A DNA stretch of 41,911 nucleotides from an uncultured Synergistaceae bacterium (GTDB lineage Bacteria; Synergistota; Synergistia; Synergistales; Aminiphilaceae), in NCBI GenBank assembly GCA_937868015.1, contig CALMLW010000061.1, forward strand, positions 1-41,911. Reading direction: 5' to 3'. A program made the position numbers and the translations under genes. This document shows positions 17,027 through 25,771 of the stretch, in pieces; the stretch's first letter is position 1, and each line of letters starts with the position of its first letter. The notes beneath the pieces are model-generated. The model worked only from the letters and a program-made list of their open reading frames with translations. It searched no databases and was not told the DNA's origin.

Positions 17027-18247
17027 ATGCTGGAGGTCCTGCGCACGGCGGTGCGGTCCCTCATGGGGAATAAGGCCCGATCTCTGCTCACCATGCTGGG
17101 GGTGGTCATCGGCGTGGGGGCGGTGATCACCATGGTGGCCCTGGGCCAGGGGGCGGGGGCCCGCATCGAGAGCTCCGTGGCCAGTGTGGGGCGAGACATC
17201 CTCATCGTCTTTCCCGGAGCCCCCAACACCTCGGGGGTACGGGGGTCCGCCGGCAGCGGCAGCGCCCTCACCCGGGACGACGGGGAGGCCATGGCTCTGG
17301 AGTGCCCCTCGGTGGCCGCCGTGGCCATCGAGACCTTCGGCCGGGGCCAGGTGGTCTTCGAGAACATGAACTGGTCCGCCCCGATCACCGGCACCACGCC
17401 CCCCATCTTCGATATCCGGGAGTGGCGTCTCGCCGAGGGGAGATTTTTCGGGGACGGAGACGTGAAAAACGGCGCCAAGGTCTGCCTCCTGGGGACCACC
17501 GTGGCCGAGAACCTCTTCGGCCACGGCGAGGTCGTGGGAAAGACCGTGCGGATCCAAAAGACCCCCTTCGAGGTGGTGGGAGTCCTGGCTCCCAAGGGGC
17601 AGACCCCCTGGGGACAGGATCAGGACGACGTGGTCCTCATGCCCCTCACCACGGCCCAACGGCACCTCTTCCGCAGCTCCATCCCCGGGGCGGTACGGCG
17701 GCTCACCGTCAAGGCCCGGAACGCGGAGTCCGTCCTCACCGCCCAGGAGGAGATCACCGTCCTGCTGCGCCAACGGCACCGCATCCCCCACGACGGGGAC
17801 GACGACTTCGTGGTGCGGAACATGACGGACATCCTGGAGGCCTCGGCGGAATCCACCCGCATCATGTCCCTCTTGCTGGGGGCCGTGGCCTCGGTGTCTT
17901 TGCTGGTGGGGGGGATCGGCATCATGAACATCATGCTCGTTTCCGTCACAGAACGCACCAAGGAAATCGGCATCCGCATGGCCGTGGGGGCCCGCCCCGG
18001 GGACATCCGGTGGCAGTTTCTCACCGAGGCCCTGGTCCTCTCCCTTCTGGGAGGAGGGGTGGGGATCCTGTTGGGGGCCGGGGCCTCCCGGGGCATCACC
18101 GCCTGGCTGGACTGGCCCACCCAGATCTCCCCCCCCGTGGCTCTGCTTTCCTTCGGATTTTCCGGCCTGGTGGGGGTGTTTTTCGGATTTTATCCCGCTT
18201 GGAAGGCCTCCCTGCTGGATCCCATCGAGGCCCTGCGGCACGAATAA
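17027..18247 (+). CDS. MacB-type ABC transporter permease (FtsX-like)
   Basis: A 406-residue inner-membrane permease of the MacB/FtsX type, last gene of the efflux operon. It has one N-terminal helix preceded by the usual RSLMGNKARSLLTMLGVVIG, a large periplasmic domain of about 230 residues and three C-terminal helices. The conserved turn GGIGIMNIMLVSVTERTKEI and EIGIRMAVGARPGDI are present, and it ends with PAWKASLLDPIEALRHE, the standard family ending. The start is ATG 17027, seven bases after AAAGGAGG, which is inside the ATPase's last codons. A small C/G hairpin follows the stop without a T-run, so read-through into the AraC-type gene 155 bases on is possible. Confidence 0.95.
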   Translation: MLEVLRTAVRSLMGNKARSLLTMLGVVIGVGAVITMVALGQGAGARIESSVASVGRDILIVFPGAPNTSGVRGSAGSGSALTRDDGEAMALECPSVAAVAIETFGRGQVVFENMNWSAPITGTTPPIFDIREWRLAEGRFFGDGDVKNGAKVCLLGTTVAENLFGHGEVVGKTVRIQKTPFEVVGVLAPKGQTPWGQDQDDVVLMPLTTAQRHLFRSSIPGAVRRLTVKARNAESVLTAQEEITVLLRQRHRIPHDGDDDFVVRNMTDILEASAESTRIMSLLLGAVASVSLLVGGIGIMNIMLVSVTERTKEIGIRMAVGARPGDIRWQFLTEALVLSLLGGGVGILLGAGASRGITAWLDWPTQISPPVALLSFGFSGLVGVFFGFYPAWKASLLDPIEALRHE

Positions 18248-18401
18248 AGCCCCGGCTCCCGGGGAAGGGCCGACCCAAGGCTTTCCGCCGGGGGGCTGGA
18301 GCATGTACAATGGCCTCCTCGGCCCTGGCGCCCCGGGCAATTCCGGCGCGGGACCGGAAAGCCCGATCGCCCCCGGCGGCGCGCCCCCAAAGGAGGTCCC
18401 C

Positions 18402-19388
18402 ATGACCCGGGAAGAGCTGCTCCAACGCGAGTACTACGGAAGAGTCGAACGCGCCGTGGACCACATCTACGCGCACTACGGCGAGGACATCGGCCTCGCC
18501 GATCTGGCCGACGTGGCGGGATTTTCCCGGTTCCACTTTCACCGCATCTTTTCCGGCATCGTGGGGGAGACGGTGGGGGAATTTCTCAAGAGAATACGCC
18601 TGCAACACGCCGCCGCGCGTCTTTTTGACCGCCCCGAGGAGTCGGTGACGGAAGTGGCTCTGGCGGTGGGGTTTTCCAGCTCCAGCGTCTTTGCCCGGGC
18701 CTTTCGGGAGCGTTTTGGCGTCACCGCGTCCCAGTGGCGGCGGCGGGGCCGGACGACGAACCCCCCTCGGGACCAGAGCAACAGGGATCAAACGGATCGC
18801 ACGGAGGATCAAGCGGAGGGCAACGGAGAGCAAGCACGCTCCGCCGAAGGGCGCTATTATTCCTTTACCCTCTCCGACGAGGGAAAAAGGAGGAAGATCA
18901 AGATGGCAAAGCTGGCATACACCGTGGAGGTCAAGGAACTTCCGGAACTCACCGTGGCCTACGTGCGCCACATCGGCCCCTACTCGGGGATCCCTGCGGC
19001 CTTCGAGCGCCTGTCCCGCTGGGCGGGCCCCCGGGGGCTCTTCGGAATCCCCGGAGCGGTGACCCTGGGGGTCTATCACGACTGCCCCGAGACCACCGAA
19101 GAATCCAAGCTTCGGTCCAGCGCATGCCTCACCGTGCCGCCGGACACGGCGGTGTCGGGGGACGTGAACCTCATGACCATTCCGGGGGGCACCTACGCTG
19201 TGGCCCGCTTTGAAATCCTTCCCCACCAGTTCGGCGAAGCCTGGGAGACCTTCATGGGAGATTGGTTCCCCTCTTCGGGGTACCAGCCCGACGACCGCAT
19301 GTGCTACGAGATCTACCGCCAGGATCCCCAGAACCACCCCGAAGGAAAGTTCGTGGTGGACATCTGCGAGCCCGTACGCCCTCTGTAA
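18402..19388 (+). CDS. AraC-family regulator with GyrI-like effector domain
   Basis: A 328-residue transcription regulator. The N-terminal ~110 residues hold two helix-turn-helix units of the AraC type (IGLADLADVAGFSRFHFHRI and VTEVALAVGFSSSSVFARAF, then the conserved FRERFGVTASQWRR). A polar, low-complexity linker (about residues 118-165, rich in Asn, Gln, Asp and Arg) joins this to a GyrI-like/AraC_E_bind domain (VKELPELTVAYVRHIGPYSG to the end), a fold that binds hydrophobic drugs in the BmrR/Rob group. The start is ATG 18402 after AAAGGAGG. It lies 155 bases downstream of the efflux operon on the same strand; control of that operon is a reasonable inference. Unusually, a perfect ribosome site and in-frame ATG occur at the domain boundary (18887-18905). 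Confidence 0.92.
   Translation: MTREELLQREYYGRVERAVDHIYAHYGEDIGLADLADVAGFSRFHFHRIFSGIVGETVGEFLKRIRLQHAAARLFDRPEESVTEVALAVGFSSSSVFARAFRERFGVTASQWRRRGRTTNPPRDQSNRDQTDRTEDQAEGNGEQARSAEGRYYSFTLSDEGKRRKIKMAKLAYTVEVKELPELTVAYVRHIGPYSGIPAAFERLSRWAGPRGLFGIPGAVTLGVYHDCPETTEESKLRSSACLTVPPDTAVSGDVNLMTIPGGTYAVARFEILPHQFGEAWETFMGDWFPSSGYQPDDRMCYEIYRQDPQNHPEGKFVVDICEPVRPL
18887..18905 (+). promoter_or_regulatory. Internal ribosome-binding site and in-frame ATG inside the regulator gene
   Basis: AAGGAGG (18887-18893), nine bases, then ATG 18903-18905 in the same frame as the AraC-type gene. Translation from here would give the 161-residue GyrI-like domain alone, beginning MAKLAYTVEVKELPEL. Confidence 0.5.
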
Positions 19389-19789
19389 CATCCCACCCCA
19401 CCGCAGCGTCGATCCGGCGGCCGGGCCCCTCCGGGGACCTTCGGCCGCCGGAAGAACGGCCGGGGGCGTGGGGAAAGGGGGCAGAAGACCGATTGCGCCC
19501 CTTTTCCTGTGGACGCTCCACGTCAAGCTGTTCCCGCTCCCTCTATCTCTCCGGGAAGTGCGTCACATAAATGGCCCTTCGGGGTAAGGTTTTGGGAAAA
19601 AGGAGAGTCCCCGAATCCAACCCCTCCGCTAAGAGATCGGGTTGAACCAGGGGACCCAGGTGAAGAATCCTAAACCCACAGGGCCGCCAAAGGATACCTG
19701 AAGAAGAAGCTCCGCCCCTCGCATGTTGTCCACGTTGCGGAGGGCGTATCACGGGCGCTGAAGCGTACTCTTTTCTATGGCGAGGGCGC
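19389..19789. other. Gene-free stretch with a strong GC hairpin
   Basis: About 400 bases with no convincing gene. A 10-bp stem (CCGGCGGCCG at 19414-19423 with its complement at 19442-19451) follows the regulator stop. An inner GCCCC/GGGG pair makes it stronger still, but no T-run follows, so it is at best a weak or Rho-assisted terminator. From about 19560 on, GC drops towards the level of the amidohydrolase pseudogene; short open frames here resemble no family I know. Confidence 0.4.
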
Positions 19790-21511
19790 TCAGCGGTCCG
19801 CAGTGATCTTTCGGCCCCCGACCCACGTTCCGAGGACGCGGGGGTAGTCTTTCGAGAGTTGTTGCGGAGGCACATGGTACAGATCTTTCTCGAACACCAC
19901 GATGTCGGCTTTATAGCCGATGTGCAGTTTCCCCGTGTTCGTCAGAGGCGTCGTCGCGAAGCCCCCGGAGGTGAACCCCTCGATCAGGTCGCGCATCGAG
20001 ATCGTGTTTTGACGACGTCCTTCTCCCCCGGTCAGCACAACACGCATGATTTCGGTCGGGTAGCTCATGAGCACCGTGTTCGGCGCAAAATCGGTCGAGA
20101 AGGCAAGCCTGATGCCGGCGTCGAGCATCTTCTGATACGGATACGCCGAGCGGGCATACGGTCCGTAGAAGCGCTCCGTGTTTTTCCATTCGTTCTTCCA
20201 ATGCAGCGACGGCTGTATTCCCGCGATCACGTGCCCGCCGAGGAGCTTCATCTCTTCTATCTGAGGGTCGGTGAGAAAACCAAGATGATAGAGGGTGTGG
20301 GAGCCCTTGAAGCGGCCGTTTTTCTTCTTTGCGGCGTTGATCGCGTCCAACACGGCCTGAATCGCCAGATCGCCTCCGACATGGTAGTGAACGTCCAACC
20401 CCAGCTCTTCGGAGCGGTCGACGATGCTGAAAATGTTGTACGCCGCAAGCCCCTCGACCTCTTCGGTGAGAACGGCGTGCAATCCGTGTCTTTGCGAGGG
20501 ATCCTCAAGCTGGTTCTCCCAGCTCGTCCACGCGCCGCCCTGTCCCGCAGCGCCGTCGACGAAGAGCTTGAGGCCGGAGAAATGCACCAGATCGGTATCC
20601 GGCCCGGCATCTTTATACCCTTCAAGATCGTTCAGACTGGTGAAGGTGTATGCGTAGCAGACCCGCAGAGGCAGTTTTCCTTCGCCCTCAAGATCCCGAA
20701 GAAGTCCGGGTTTCATGGTTCGCCCCATCGGACCTCCCATCAGCTCGACGATGGAGGTGTACCCCATGGACGCCCATAGGTGCAGAAGCTTGAGAAGCGG
20801 TTCCCGGACGATCTGGTCGGGAACCTGGGGAAAGATCGCGACGTTCCCCACGAGGGCGCCGGCGGTTTCCCGGAGCATGCCGGTCGGGGCTCCTGTCGCC
20901 GGATCCCTGACGATTTTTCCTCCCGGCGGTGCGACCGTGTCGGCATCCAGACCGCTGATGCGCATGGCCGCCGAATTCACGATGTAGGAGTGCCCCAACT
21001 GGTCCGCCATCATGACCGGGTGGTCCGGTCCCGACGCGGCATCAAGGGCGGCGAGGTCCGCCAACCCCCAGGCATCGTAGTCGTCGAGCACGAATCCGTG
21101 AGACATGACGGGAGTTCCCTTCGGAACCTGGCTGCACCGGATGCGGATGTCGTCGAAAAAATCTTCGGGCCGAGGGCGCTCCTTGCCTTCGCGAAGGGCG
21201 GAGCTTTCCGCAAGGATGCTTTACGCCACGGCCATGCTCACAAGATGCACGTGGCTGTCGTTGAATCCGGGATACGCGGCCGCTCCGTTCAGGTCGACGA
21301 CGGAGGCCTCGGGATGCTCGTTCGGATCGACGTTGTGCCCCGCGACGATGCCGTCACGAATCAAAAGGTTGTCCACTTTGCTGTCCGCATCGACATAGAT
21401 GGCGCCGTTGACGAACAACGTCTCGCGATGCGCCGCGTCGCCTCCGCCGCATCCGCCGAGCATCACCGTCGATCCGAGGAAAAGCAACAGCAGCAATCCG
21501 CCGCCCTTCAT
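19790..21511 (-). pseudogene. Amidohydrolase (YtcJ-like) lipoprotein, broken by an in-frame stop
   Basis: The remains of an exported amidohydrolase-3/YtcJ-type metal hydrolase of about 573 codons. The likely start is ATG 21511 (complement) after GAGAGGAG. The lipoprotein signal ends in LGGC. The N-terminal strands and the metal-binding NDSHVHL segment are present. Then TAA (21221-21223) stops the frame right after SMAVA. The same frame continues without any shift (SILAESSALREG...), through HYHVGGDLAIQA, HTLYHLGFL, IQPSLHW and FSTDFAPNT, to a natural TAG at 19790. One C-to-T change from CAA (Gln) would explain the stop. Base composition is visibly less GC-rich than the neighbours, suggesting transfer. 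Re-initiation at ATG 21106 would lack the HxH metal site, so a functional product is unlikely. Confidence 0.8.
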
Positions 21512-21654
21512 CAAAGAGACTCCTCTCCGTAGCAGCGTTCGGTGCAACTGAACCTTTTCTTTGAATCCGGTCATATTCCCACCTCTCTCTCGCGGGCCAG
21601 AGCATCTACATCGTCATGATATTTTTTGACCACGAAGGCGCCAGAAGGGTGAAA

Positions 21655-22079
21655 TTATTGCTGGCTGTTGACGCAATCCCTCGGCGCCGCCACCTCGTCC
21701 GGGGAAAGTCCCGTCACTTCGGCCACCAGCGCCATCGGCATGCCCTTTCGGAGCATGTTCCGCGCCGAGGCACGGAGGCCCTCTCTACGGCCTTTCTCGA
21801 TGCCCTCTTTGTGCCCTTCCTGGCGGGCGTGTTTCTGCAGGGTGGCGATGCCGTGCAATCCCTTTTCTCGGAGCTCGTAAAAGCCGCCGCTCGTGCTCCA
21901 TCTGCATGAAGAGTTCTTCCATCGTGCGGGCCTTTTGGATCATGGGAACCTCTTTGGCGATCTGGTCCATGGCTTCTCCCTCCGCATTGTTTCAGATAAA
22001 ACAGCCCCTTCTCCGAGGGAGTCCGGAGGAGGCGCTTCAGGGCGCTCATCTTCGGCGGCCCGAGGAACACTCTCTTCAT
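21655..22079 (-). pseudogene. Remnant of an Rpn-family (PD-(D/E)XK) nuclease/transposase-like gene
   Basis: Three overlapping frames together give the C-terminal half of an Rpn/PDDEXK_2-type protein: LLRTPSEKGLFYLKQ, then MDQIAKEVPMIQKARTMEEL, then YELREKGLHGIATLQKHARQ, a Gly/Glu/Lys-repeat tail (EGHKEGIEKGRREG) and NMLRKGMPMALVAEVTGLSP. The second frame passes into the third at a four-base A-run (21879-21882); removing one base restores Arg-Arg-Leu-Tyr-Glu-Leu. Another one-base shift is needed near 21980. The N-terminal catalytic half is absent. Rpn proteins are recombination-promoting nucleases that are often mobile and often decayed. It ends 144 bases from the broken amidohydrolase start. 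Confidence 0.7.
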
Positions 22080-22254
22080 CTCGCCCGACCCCGGGACGAT
22101 CTTCTATGGTGGTATTTTACCGCAAACGAAGGGACCGTGGGGTAAAAGGTTTGACCCTGTCGCCTCTCCGGGCAAAGGGTGGGATCGGGTCGGCGGGAAG
22201 ATGCGCGATCCCGGCCATGCGCCCCGAGGAGGTCTACGGCGGGACGCTCCGCCC

Positions 22255-22283
22255 TTGACAGGCTCATCGGGGCGTCGTAATGT
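22255..22283 (+). promoter_or_regulatory. Promoter candidate for the ECF transporter operon
   Basis: A perfect TTGACA (22255-22260), a 17-base spacer and TAATGT (22278-22283, weak -10). Between this and the GTG start, GTGGG and CCCAC arms (about 22294-22298 and 22313-22317) can form a leader hairpin. No known riboswitch consensus was recognised. Confidence 0.5.
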
Positions 22284-22341
22284 CAGGTTTCCGTGGGGAT
22301 TTCAGAGGCGCTCCCACAAGTCACCGAAGGGGGTTACCGCC

Positions 22342-24063
22342 GTGGACGATAGCGGTCCTCCCCGGGCCATCGCGGTCCAGGGGCTTTCTTTTTCCTATCG
22401 AGGGGCCGAGGGGCTCCCCGCGCTTCGGGATGTGGACTTCGAGGTCCTCCCCGGAGAGTTCGTGGCCCTCATGGGCCCCGGAGGGGCGGGGAAATCCACC
22501 ATGGCCCATGCCCTGAATGGCCTCATCCCCCACTTCGTCCGGGGATCGGTCTCCGGAGAGATCCGAGTGGGGGGGCAAGACCCCCGGCACACCCCCGTGA
22601 GCCACATGGCCCGGGAGATCGGCCTGGTGTTCCAGGACTTCGAGGCCCAGATCTTTTCCACCAACGTGGATCTCGAGGTGGCCTTCGGCCCCGAGAACTT
22701 CGCCGTCCCTCCGGAGGAGATCGCCCGCCGCGTCGAGGGAACGCTCCGGACGGTGGGGCTTTCGGGCTTCGCCGGGAGGCACCCCGCCACCCTATCGGGG
22801 GGACAGAAGCAGCGCCTGGCCATCGGGGCGGTCCTCGCCGCCCACCCTCGGGTGATCTGCATGGACGAGCCCACCACCGATCTGGATCCCCGGGGCAAGG
22901 AAGAGGTCTTTACCATCGCCCGACAGCTCCATGACAGTGACGGACTTACCCTGGTCATCATCGAGCACGAGACCGAAGAGGCCCTGCACGCCGACCGCCT
23001 GGTGCTCATGAAAGACGGCCGCATCGTAGCCCAGGGAAGGCCCGCCGATCTCCTCCGAGATGTGGAGCTCATCGAGGGCCTGGGGATCATGCCCCTGGCC
23101 ATTCCTTCCTACTTCGCGGGGCTCGCCCTGGGGAGCGAAGACCCCCTTCCCCTGCGACCCGGAGAGGGGGCCGCCTTCTTCCACCGTCAAGAGCTCCGGC
23201 TGGACGAGGGGCGCGTCCAGGAGCTCCGGGAGCGCGACCGAAAGCGGCAAGAATCCTACGGCGCCGTGGTGGTGCGGGTGGAAAACCTATCCCATACTTA
23301 TCCCCAGGGGACCCGCGCCCTGGACGGGGTCTCTCTGGAGATCCGCCAGGGGGAATTCGTGGCCCTTTTGGGGCATAACGGTGGCGGGAAGACCACGCTA
23401 GCCAAGCACTTTAACGCCCTTTTGACCCCCACGGAGGGGCGGGTGACGGTCTGCGGCAAAGACACCCGGACCCACTCGGTCTTCGAGATCGGCCAAGACA
23501 TCGGCTACGTGTTCCAAAACCCGGACCACCAGATCTTTTCCCCCACGGTCCACGATGAGGTGGCCTTCAGCCCCCGGATTCGGGGGGTGAGCCCGGAGGA
23601 GGTCAAGCTCCGGGTGCGAGAGGCCCTGGAGGCCGTGGGTATCCCGGATTACGGTCCCCAGGATCCCTTTTCCCTGAGCAAGGGAGAGCGCCAGCGGGTG
23701 GCGGTGGCCTCGGTGCTCTCCGCCCGGCCGAAGATCATCGTGCTGGACGAGCCCACCACGGGGCTCGACTACTCGGGGCAGCGAAAGATGATGGAGCTCA
23801 TAAAAAAACTCAACGAGGCGGGGCACACCGTCGTCATCATCACCCACACCATGTGGGTGGCGGCGGAGTACGCCCACCGGGTGGTAACCATGAAAGACGG
23901 CCGCGTCGGGCACGACGGCCCCGCCCGGGAGGTCTTTTCCCGGGAAAAGGAGCTCGCCGCCTGGGGACTCAAGACCCCCTCCATCGTGTCTTTGGGAAAT
24001 CTCCTCGGGGCCCCGGTGCTTTCCGCCGAGGAGCTGGCGTACTGCACGAAGGAGGGCCGGTAA
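22342..24063 (+). CDS. ECF transporter ATPase, two ATP-binding domains fused
   Basis: A 573-residue fusion of the two energy-coupling-factor ATPases (EcfA and EcfA') in one chain, as in YkoD-like proteins. Domain 1: Walker A GPGGAGKST (residues 45-53), signature LSGGQKQR, Walker B ICMDEPTTDLD. A linker of about 60 charged residues follows. Domain 2: Walker A GHNGGGKTT (344-352), signature LSKGERQR (Lys replaces the second Gly of LSGGQ), Walker B IVLDEPTTGLD, H-loop ITHT. The start is GTG 22342 after AAGGGGG; an in-frame ATG at 22201 lies upstream of the promoter candidate and adds an Arg-rich stretch unlike the family. The stop TAA shares its last base with the next ATG. It powers vitamin- or micronutrient-type uptake with the next two genes. 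Confidence 0.93.
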   Translation: MDDSGPPRAIAVQGLSFSYRGAEGLPALRDVDFEVLPGEFVALMGPGGAGKSTMAHALNGLIPHFVRGSVSGEIRVGGQDPRHTPVSHMAREIGLVFQDFEAQIFSTNVDLEVAFGPENFAVPPEEIARRVEGTLRTVGLSGFAGRHPATLSGGQKQRLAIGAVLAAHPRVICMDEPTTDLDPRGKEEVFTIARQLHDSDGLTLVIIEHETEEALHADRLVLMKDGRIVAQGRPADLLRDVELIEGLGIMPLAIPSYFAGLALGSEDPLPLRPGEGAAFFHRQELRLDEGRVQELRERDRKRQESYGAVVVRVENLSHTYPQGTRALDGVSLEIRQGEFVALLGHNGGGKTTLAKHFNALLTPTEGRVTVCGKDTRTHSVFEIGQDIGYVFQNPDHQIFSPTVHDEVAFSPRIRGVSPEEVKLRVREALEAVGIPDYGPQDPFSLSKGERQRVAVASVLSARPKIIVLDEPTTGLDYSGQRKMMELIKKLNEAGHTVVIITHTMWVAAEYAHRVVTMKDGRVGHDGPAREVFSREKELAAWGLKTPSIVSLGNLLGAPVLSAEELAYCTKEGR

Positions 24064-24845
24064 TGGATCTTTTCCTGTACATGGACCGGGACACGGCGGT
24101 TCACCGCCTCGATCCCCGGACGAAGATCCTGCTCCTATTGGTCAGCTTCGCCCTAGCCCTAGCCTTTTCGACCCTTCCTCCCCTGGGAGTCCTCCTCGCC
24201 CTGGTGCTCCTGCACGGGGCCTGGGGGGCCGTCCTTTCCAACCTGAGGCGCATCCGGCTGGTGCTCGCCATGATCGCCCTCTTTTCCCTCGTCATATGGT
24301 CCATCGTGGGGCCGGGGAAAAGTGCGGGGCTCGCGTTCTCCTGGGAGGGAGTGCTCTACGGCCTCATGGTGGCCGCGAAGACCGATCTCATGATCATCGC
24401 GGGCATGGTCTTTTTGAGCACCACCAAGATCGAGGAGATCTCCCAGGGGTTGGTGAAGCTGGGGCTGCCCTACCGAGGGGCCTTCGCCTTCTCCACGGCG
24501 ATCCGGCTGGTACCCCTCATCGTGGCCACCAGCGCCACCATCGCCCAGGCCCAAAAATCCCGGGGGCTCGACCTCGACGCCGGATCGTTTCTGGAAAAGA
24601 TCCGGAAACACGTGCCCCTGGTGATTCCCACCCTGATCTCCGTGATCCGGAGCACCAACGTCTTTTCCATGGCCCTCGAATCCCGGGGGTTCGGCTACAG
24701 TCCCCAGCGCACCAACTTTCTGGAACTTCGCATGAAGGGGGGCGATTACCTCACGGTGGCCTTCGCGTTGGCCCTCGCCGCGGTGGGCCTTGTCGCGAAG
24801 TTCTTTCCCCAGGCCCTGGAAAGCTGGGGGGCGATCTTGCCCTGA
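24063..24845 (+). CDS. ecfT: ECF transporter transmembrane component EcfT
   Basis: A 260-residue membrane protein that couples the ATPases to the substrate-binding S component. It has about five to six hydrophobic helices, with the N-terminal HRLDPRTKILLLL segment typical of EcfT. Two coupling-helix triplets are visible: Ser-Arg-Gly at 166-168 (SRGLD) and at 207-209 (SRGFGYSPQRT), in place of the usual Ala-Arg-Gly. The start is ATG 24063, overlapping the ATPase stop (TAATG), which implies translational coupling. The longer frame that opens at 23853 lies inside the ATPase gene. It is followed by a hairpin-rich 101-base gap before the S-component gene. Confidence 0.93.
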   Translation: MDLFLYMDRDTAVHRLDPRTKILLLLVSFALALAFSTLPPLGVLLALVLLHGAWGAVLSNLRRIRLVLAMIALFSLVIWSIVGPGKSAGLAFSWEGVLYGLMVAAKTDLMIIAGMVFLSTTKIEEISQGLVKLGLPYRGAFAFSTAIRLVPLIVATSATIAQAQKSRGLDLDAGSFLEKIRKHVPLVIPTLISVIRSTNVFSMALESRGFGYSPQRTNFLELRMKGGDYLTVAFALALAAVGLVAKFFPQALESWGAILP

Positions 24846-24860
24846 GTCGGCGTCTGGAGC

Positions 24861-24913
24861 GGGGTTCCTCCGGCATCGGAGAACCCCAGGCCGCGAAAAG
24901 CCCCGCGCGGGGC
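24861..24913 (+). promoter_or_regulatory. Two hairpins between ecfT and the S-component gene
   Basis: The first is GGGGTT-c-CTCCG (24861-24872), loop GCAT, CGGAG-AACCCC (24877-24887), with one bulged C. The second is the perfect palindrome GCCCCGCGCGGGGC (24900-24913), followed by CTTCT, a weak T-run. This could be a partial terminator, a processing or stability element, or a leader of the S-component gene. Confidence 0.45.
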
Positions 24914-24946
24914 CTTCTCGCGAAGTTCTCAAAGGGGTGACAAGAC

Positions 24947-25771
24947 ATGTATGAAGTTTTTTCCATGTGGGGAAAGACCAAGATGGTGGTGCTGGTGGCC
25001 CTCTGTGCCGGTCTTTACGCGGCGCTCCTGATTCCCTTCAAGGGGTTCGTGCTCATTCCCGGGGTCACGGAGTTTCGCCCCGCCAGCGCCCTGCCGGTGG
25101 TCATGGGGCTCCTCTTCGGCCCCGCCGGGGCCTGGGGGTCCGCCATCGGCAATCTCATCGGGGACTTCTTCGGCTCCCTGGGCATCGGCAGCCTCTTTGG
25201 CTTCGTGGGGAACTTCTTCTTCGCCTACGTGCCCTACAAACTCTGGATCAACCTGGGGCTCGTCCCTTCCCAGGACCGGGAGCCCCATCCCACCTCCAGG
25301 CGCAAGGTCGTGGCCTATGTGGTGGTGAGCTTTCTCGGGTCGGCGGGATGCGCCCTGCCCATCGCCTGGGGGCTGGAACTTCTGGGTATGGTGCCCTTCG
25401 GCGCCCTGGGAAGCATCATCGTGTTGAATAACACCATCCCCGCCGTGGTCCTGGGCCTGCCGATCCTCACGGTGCTCTACCCCCGCATCAAGAAATGGGA
25501 CCTGCTCTGGACCGACATCATGGACGAGCACGAAATTCCCGTGGGGGGCGCCATGTCCCTCATCGGAGGTTTTTTCATGACGCTCAGCATTCTCTTGGGC
25601 ATGGCAGGAGGCTTTCTGGCGGCCTCCCGAGCGGGTCAGGGTCTTCTGTACAGCGGCTTCGGCGCCGGGGGCATCGTGGGATCCCTCGGGGTGGTGCTGG
25701 TGGCGGGCATCGGTACGGCCGGACTGGTGCTATCGTCTTTCATCCAGTCCATGCCTCCCAAGAAGCGCTGA
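24947..25771 (+). CDS. ECF transporter S component, QueT-like
   Basis: A 274-residue membrane protein, likely the substrate-binding S component for the two genes before it. The segment FRPASALPVVMGLLFGPAGA followed by WGSAIGNLIGDFFGSLG is the recognisable S-component pattern seen in QueT and related transporters. About six helices fit the S-component core. An extra C-terminal part with two hydrophobic helices (GGAMSLIGGFFMTLSILLGM; GIVGSLGVVLVAGIG) makes it longer than typical S components of about 180-200 residues. The start is ATG 24947 after AAAGGGG. The substrate is unknown: queuosine precursors are suggested only by resemblance, and no preQ1 or TPP riboswitch was recognised in the operon leader. 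Confidence 0.78.
   Translation: MYEVFSMWGKTKMVVLVALCAGLYAALLIPFKGFVLIPGVTEFRPASALPVVMGLLFGPAGAWGSAIGNLIGDFFGSLGIGSLFGFVGNFFFAYVPYKLWINLGLVPSQDREPHPTSRRKVVAYVVVSFLGSAGCALPIAWGLELLGMVPFGALGSIIVLNNTIPAVVLGLPILTVLYPRIKKWDLLWTDIMDEHEIPVGGAMSLIGGFFMTLSILLGMAGGFLAASRAGQGLLYSGFGAGGIVGSLGVVLVAGIGTAGLVLSSFIQSMPPKKR

Noticed and set aside
16652-18403. Long minus-strand open frame opposite the ABC permease (and similar ones opposite the chemoreceptor, EcfA and AsmA/TamB-like genes)
   Set aside because: Low-complexity Gly/Pro/His/Asp text typical of antisense frames in GC-rich DNA; each lies opposite a gene with recognisable motifs.
19680-19830. Possible transposase fragment (one plus-strand frame reads KKKLRPSHVVHVAEG)
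   Set aside because: Fewer than 60 codons, no ribosome site, no match to a transposase family that I can recognise.
22284-22341. preQ1 or TPP riboswitch upstream of the ECF operon
   Set aside because: No TPP CTGAGA-type core and no preQ1 consensus could be recognised; only a simple GTGGG/CCCAC stem is visible.
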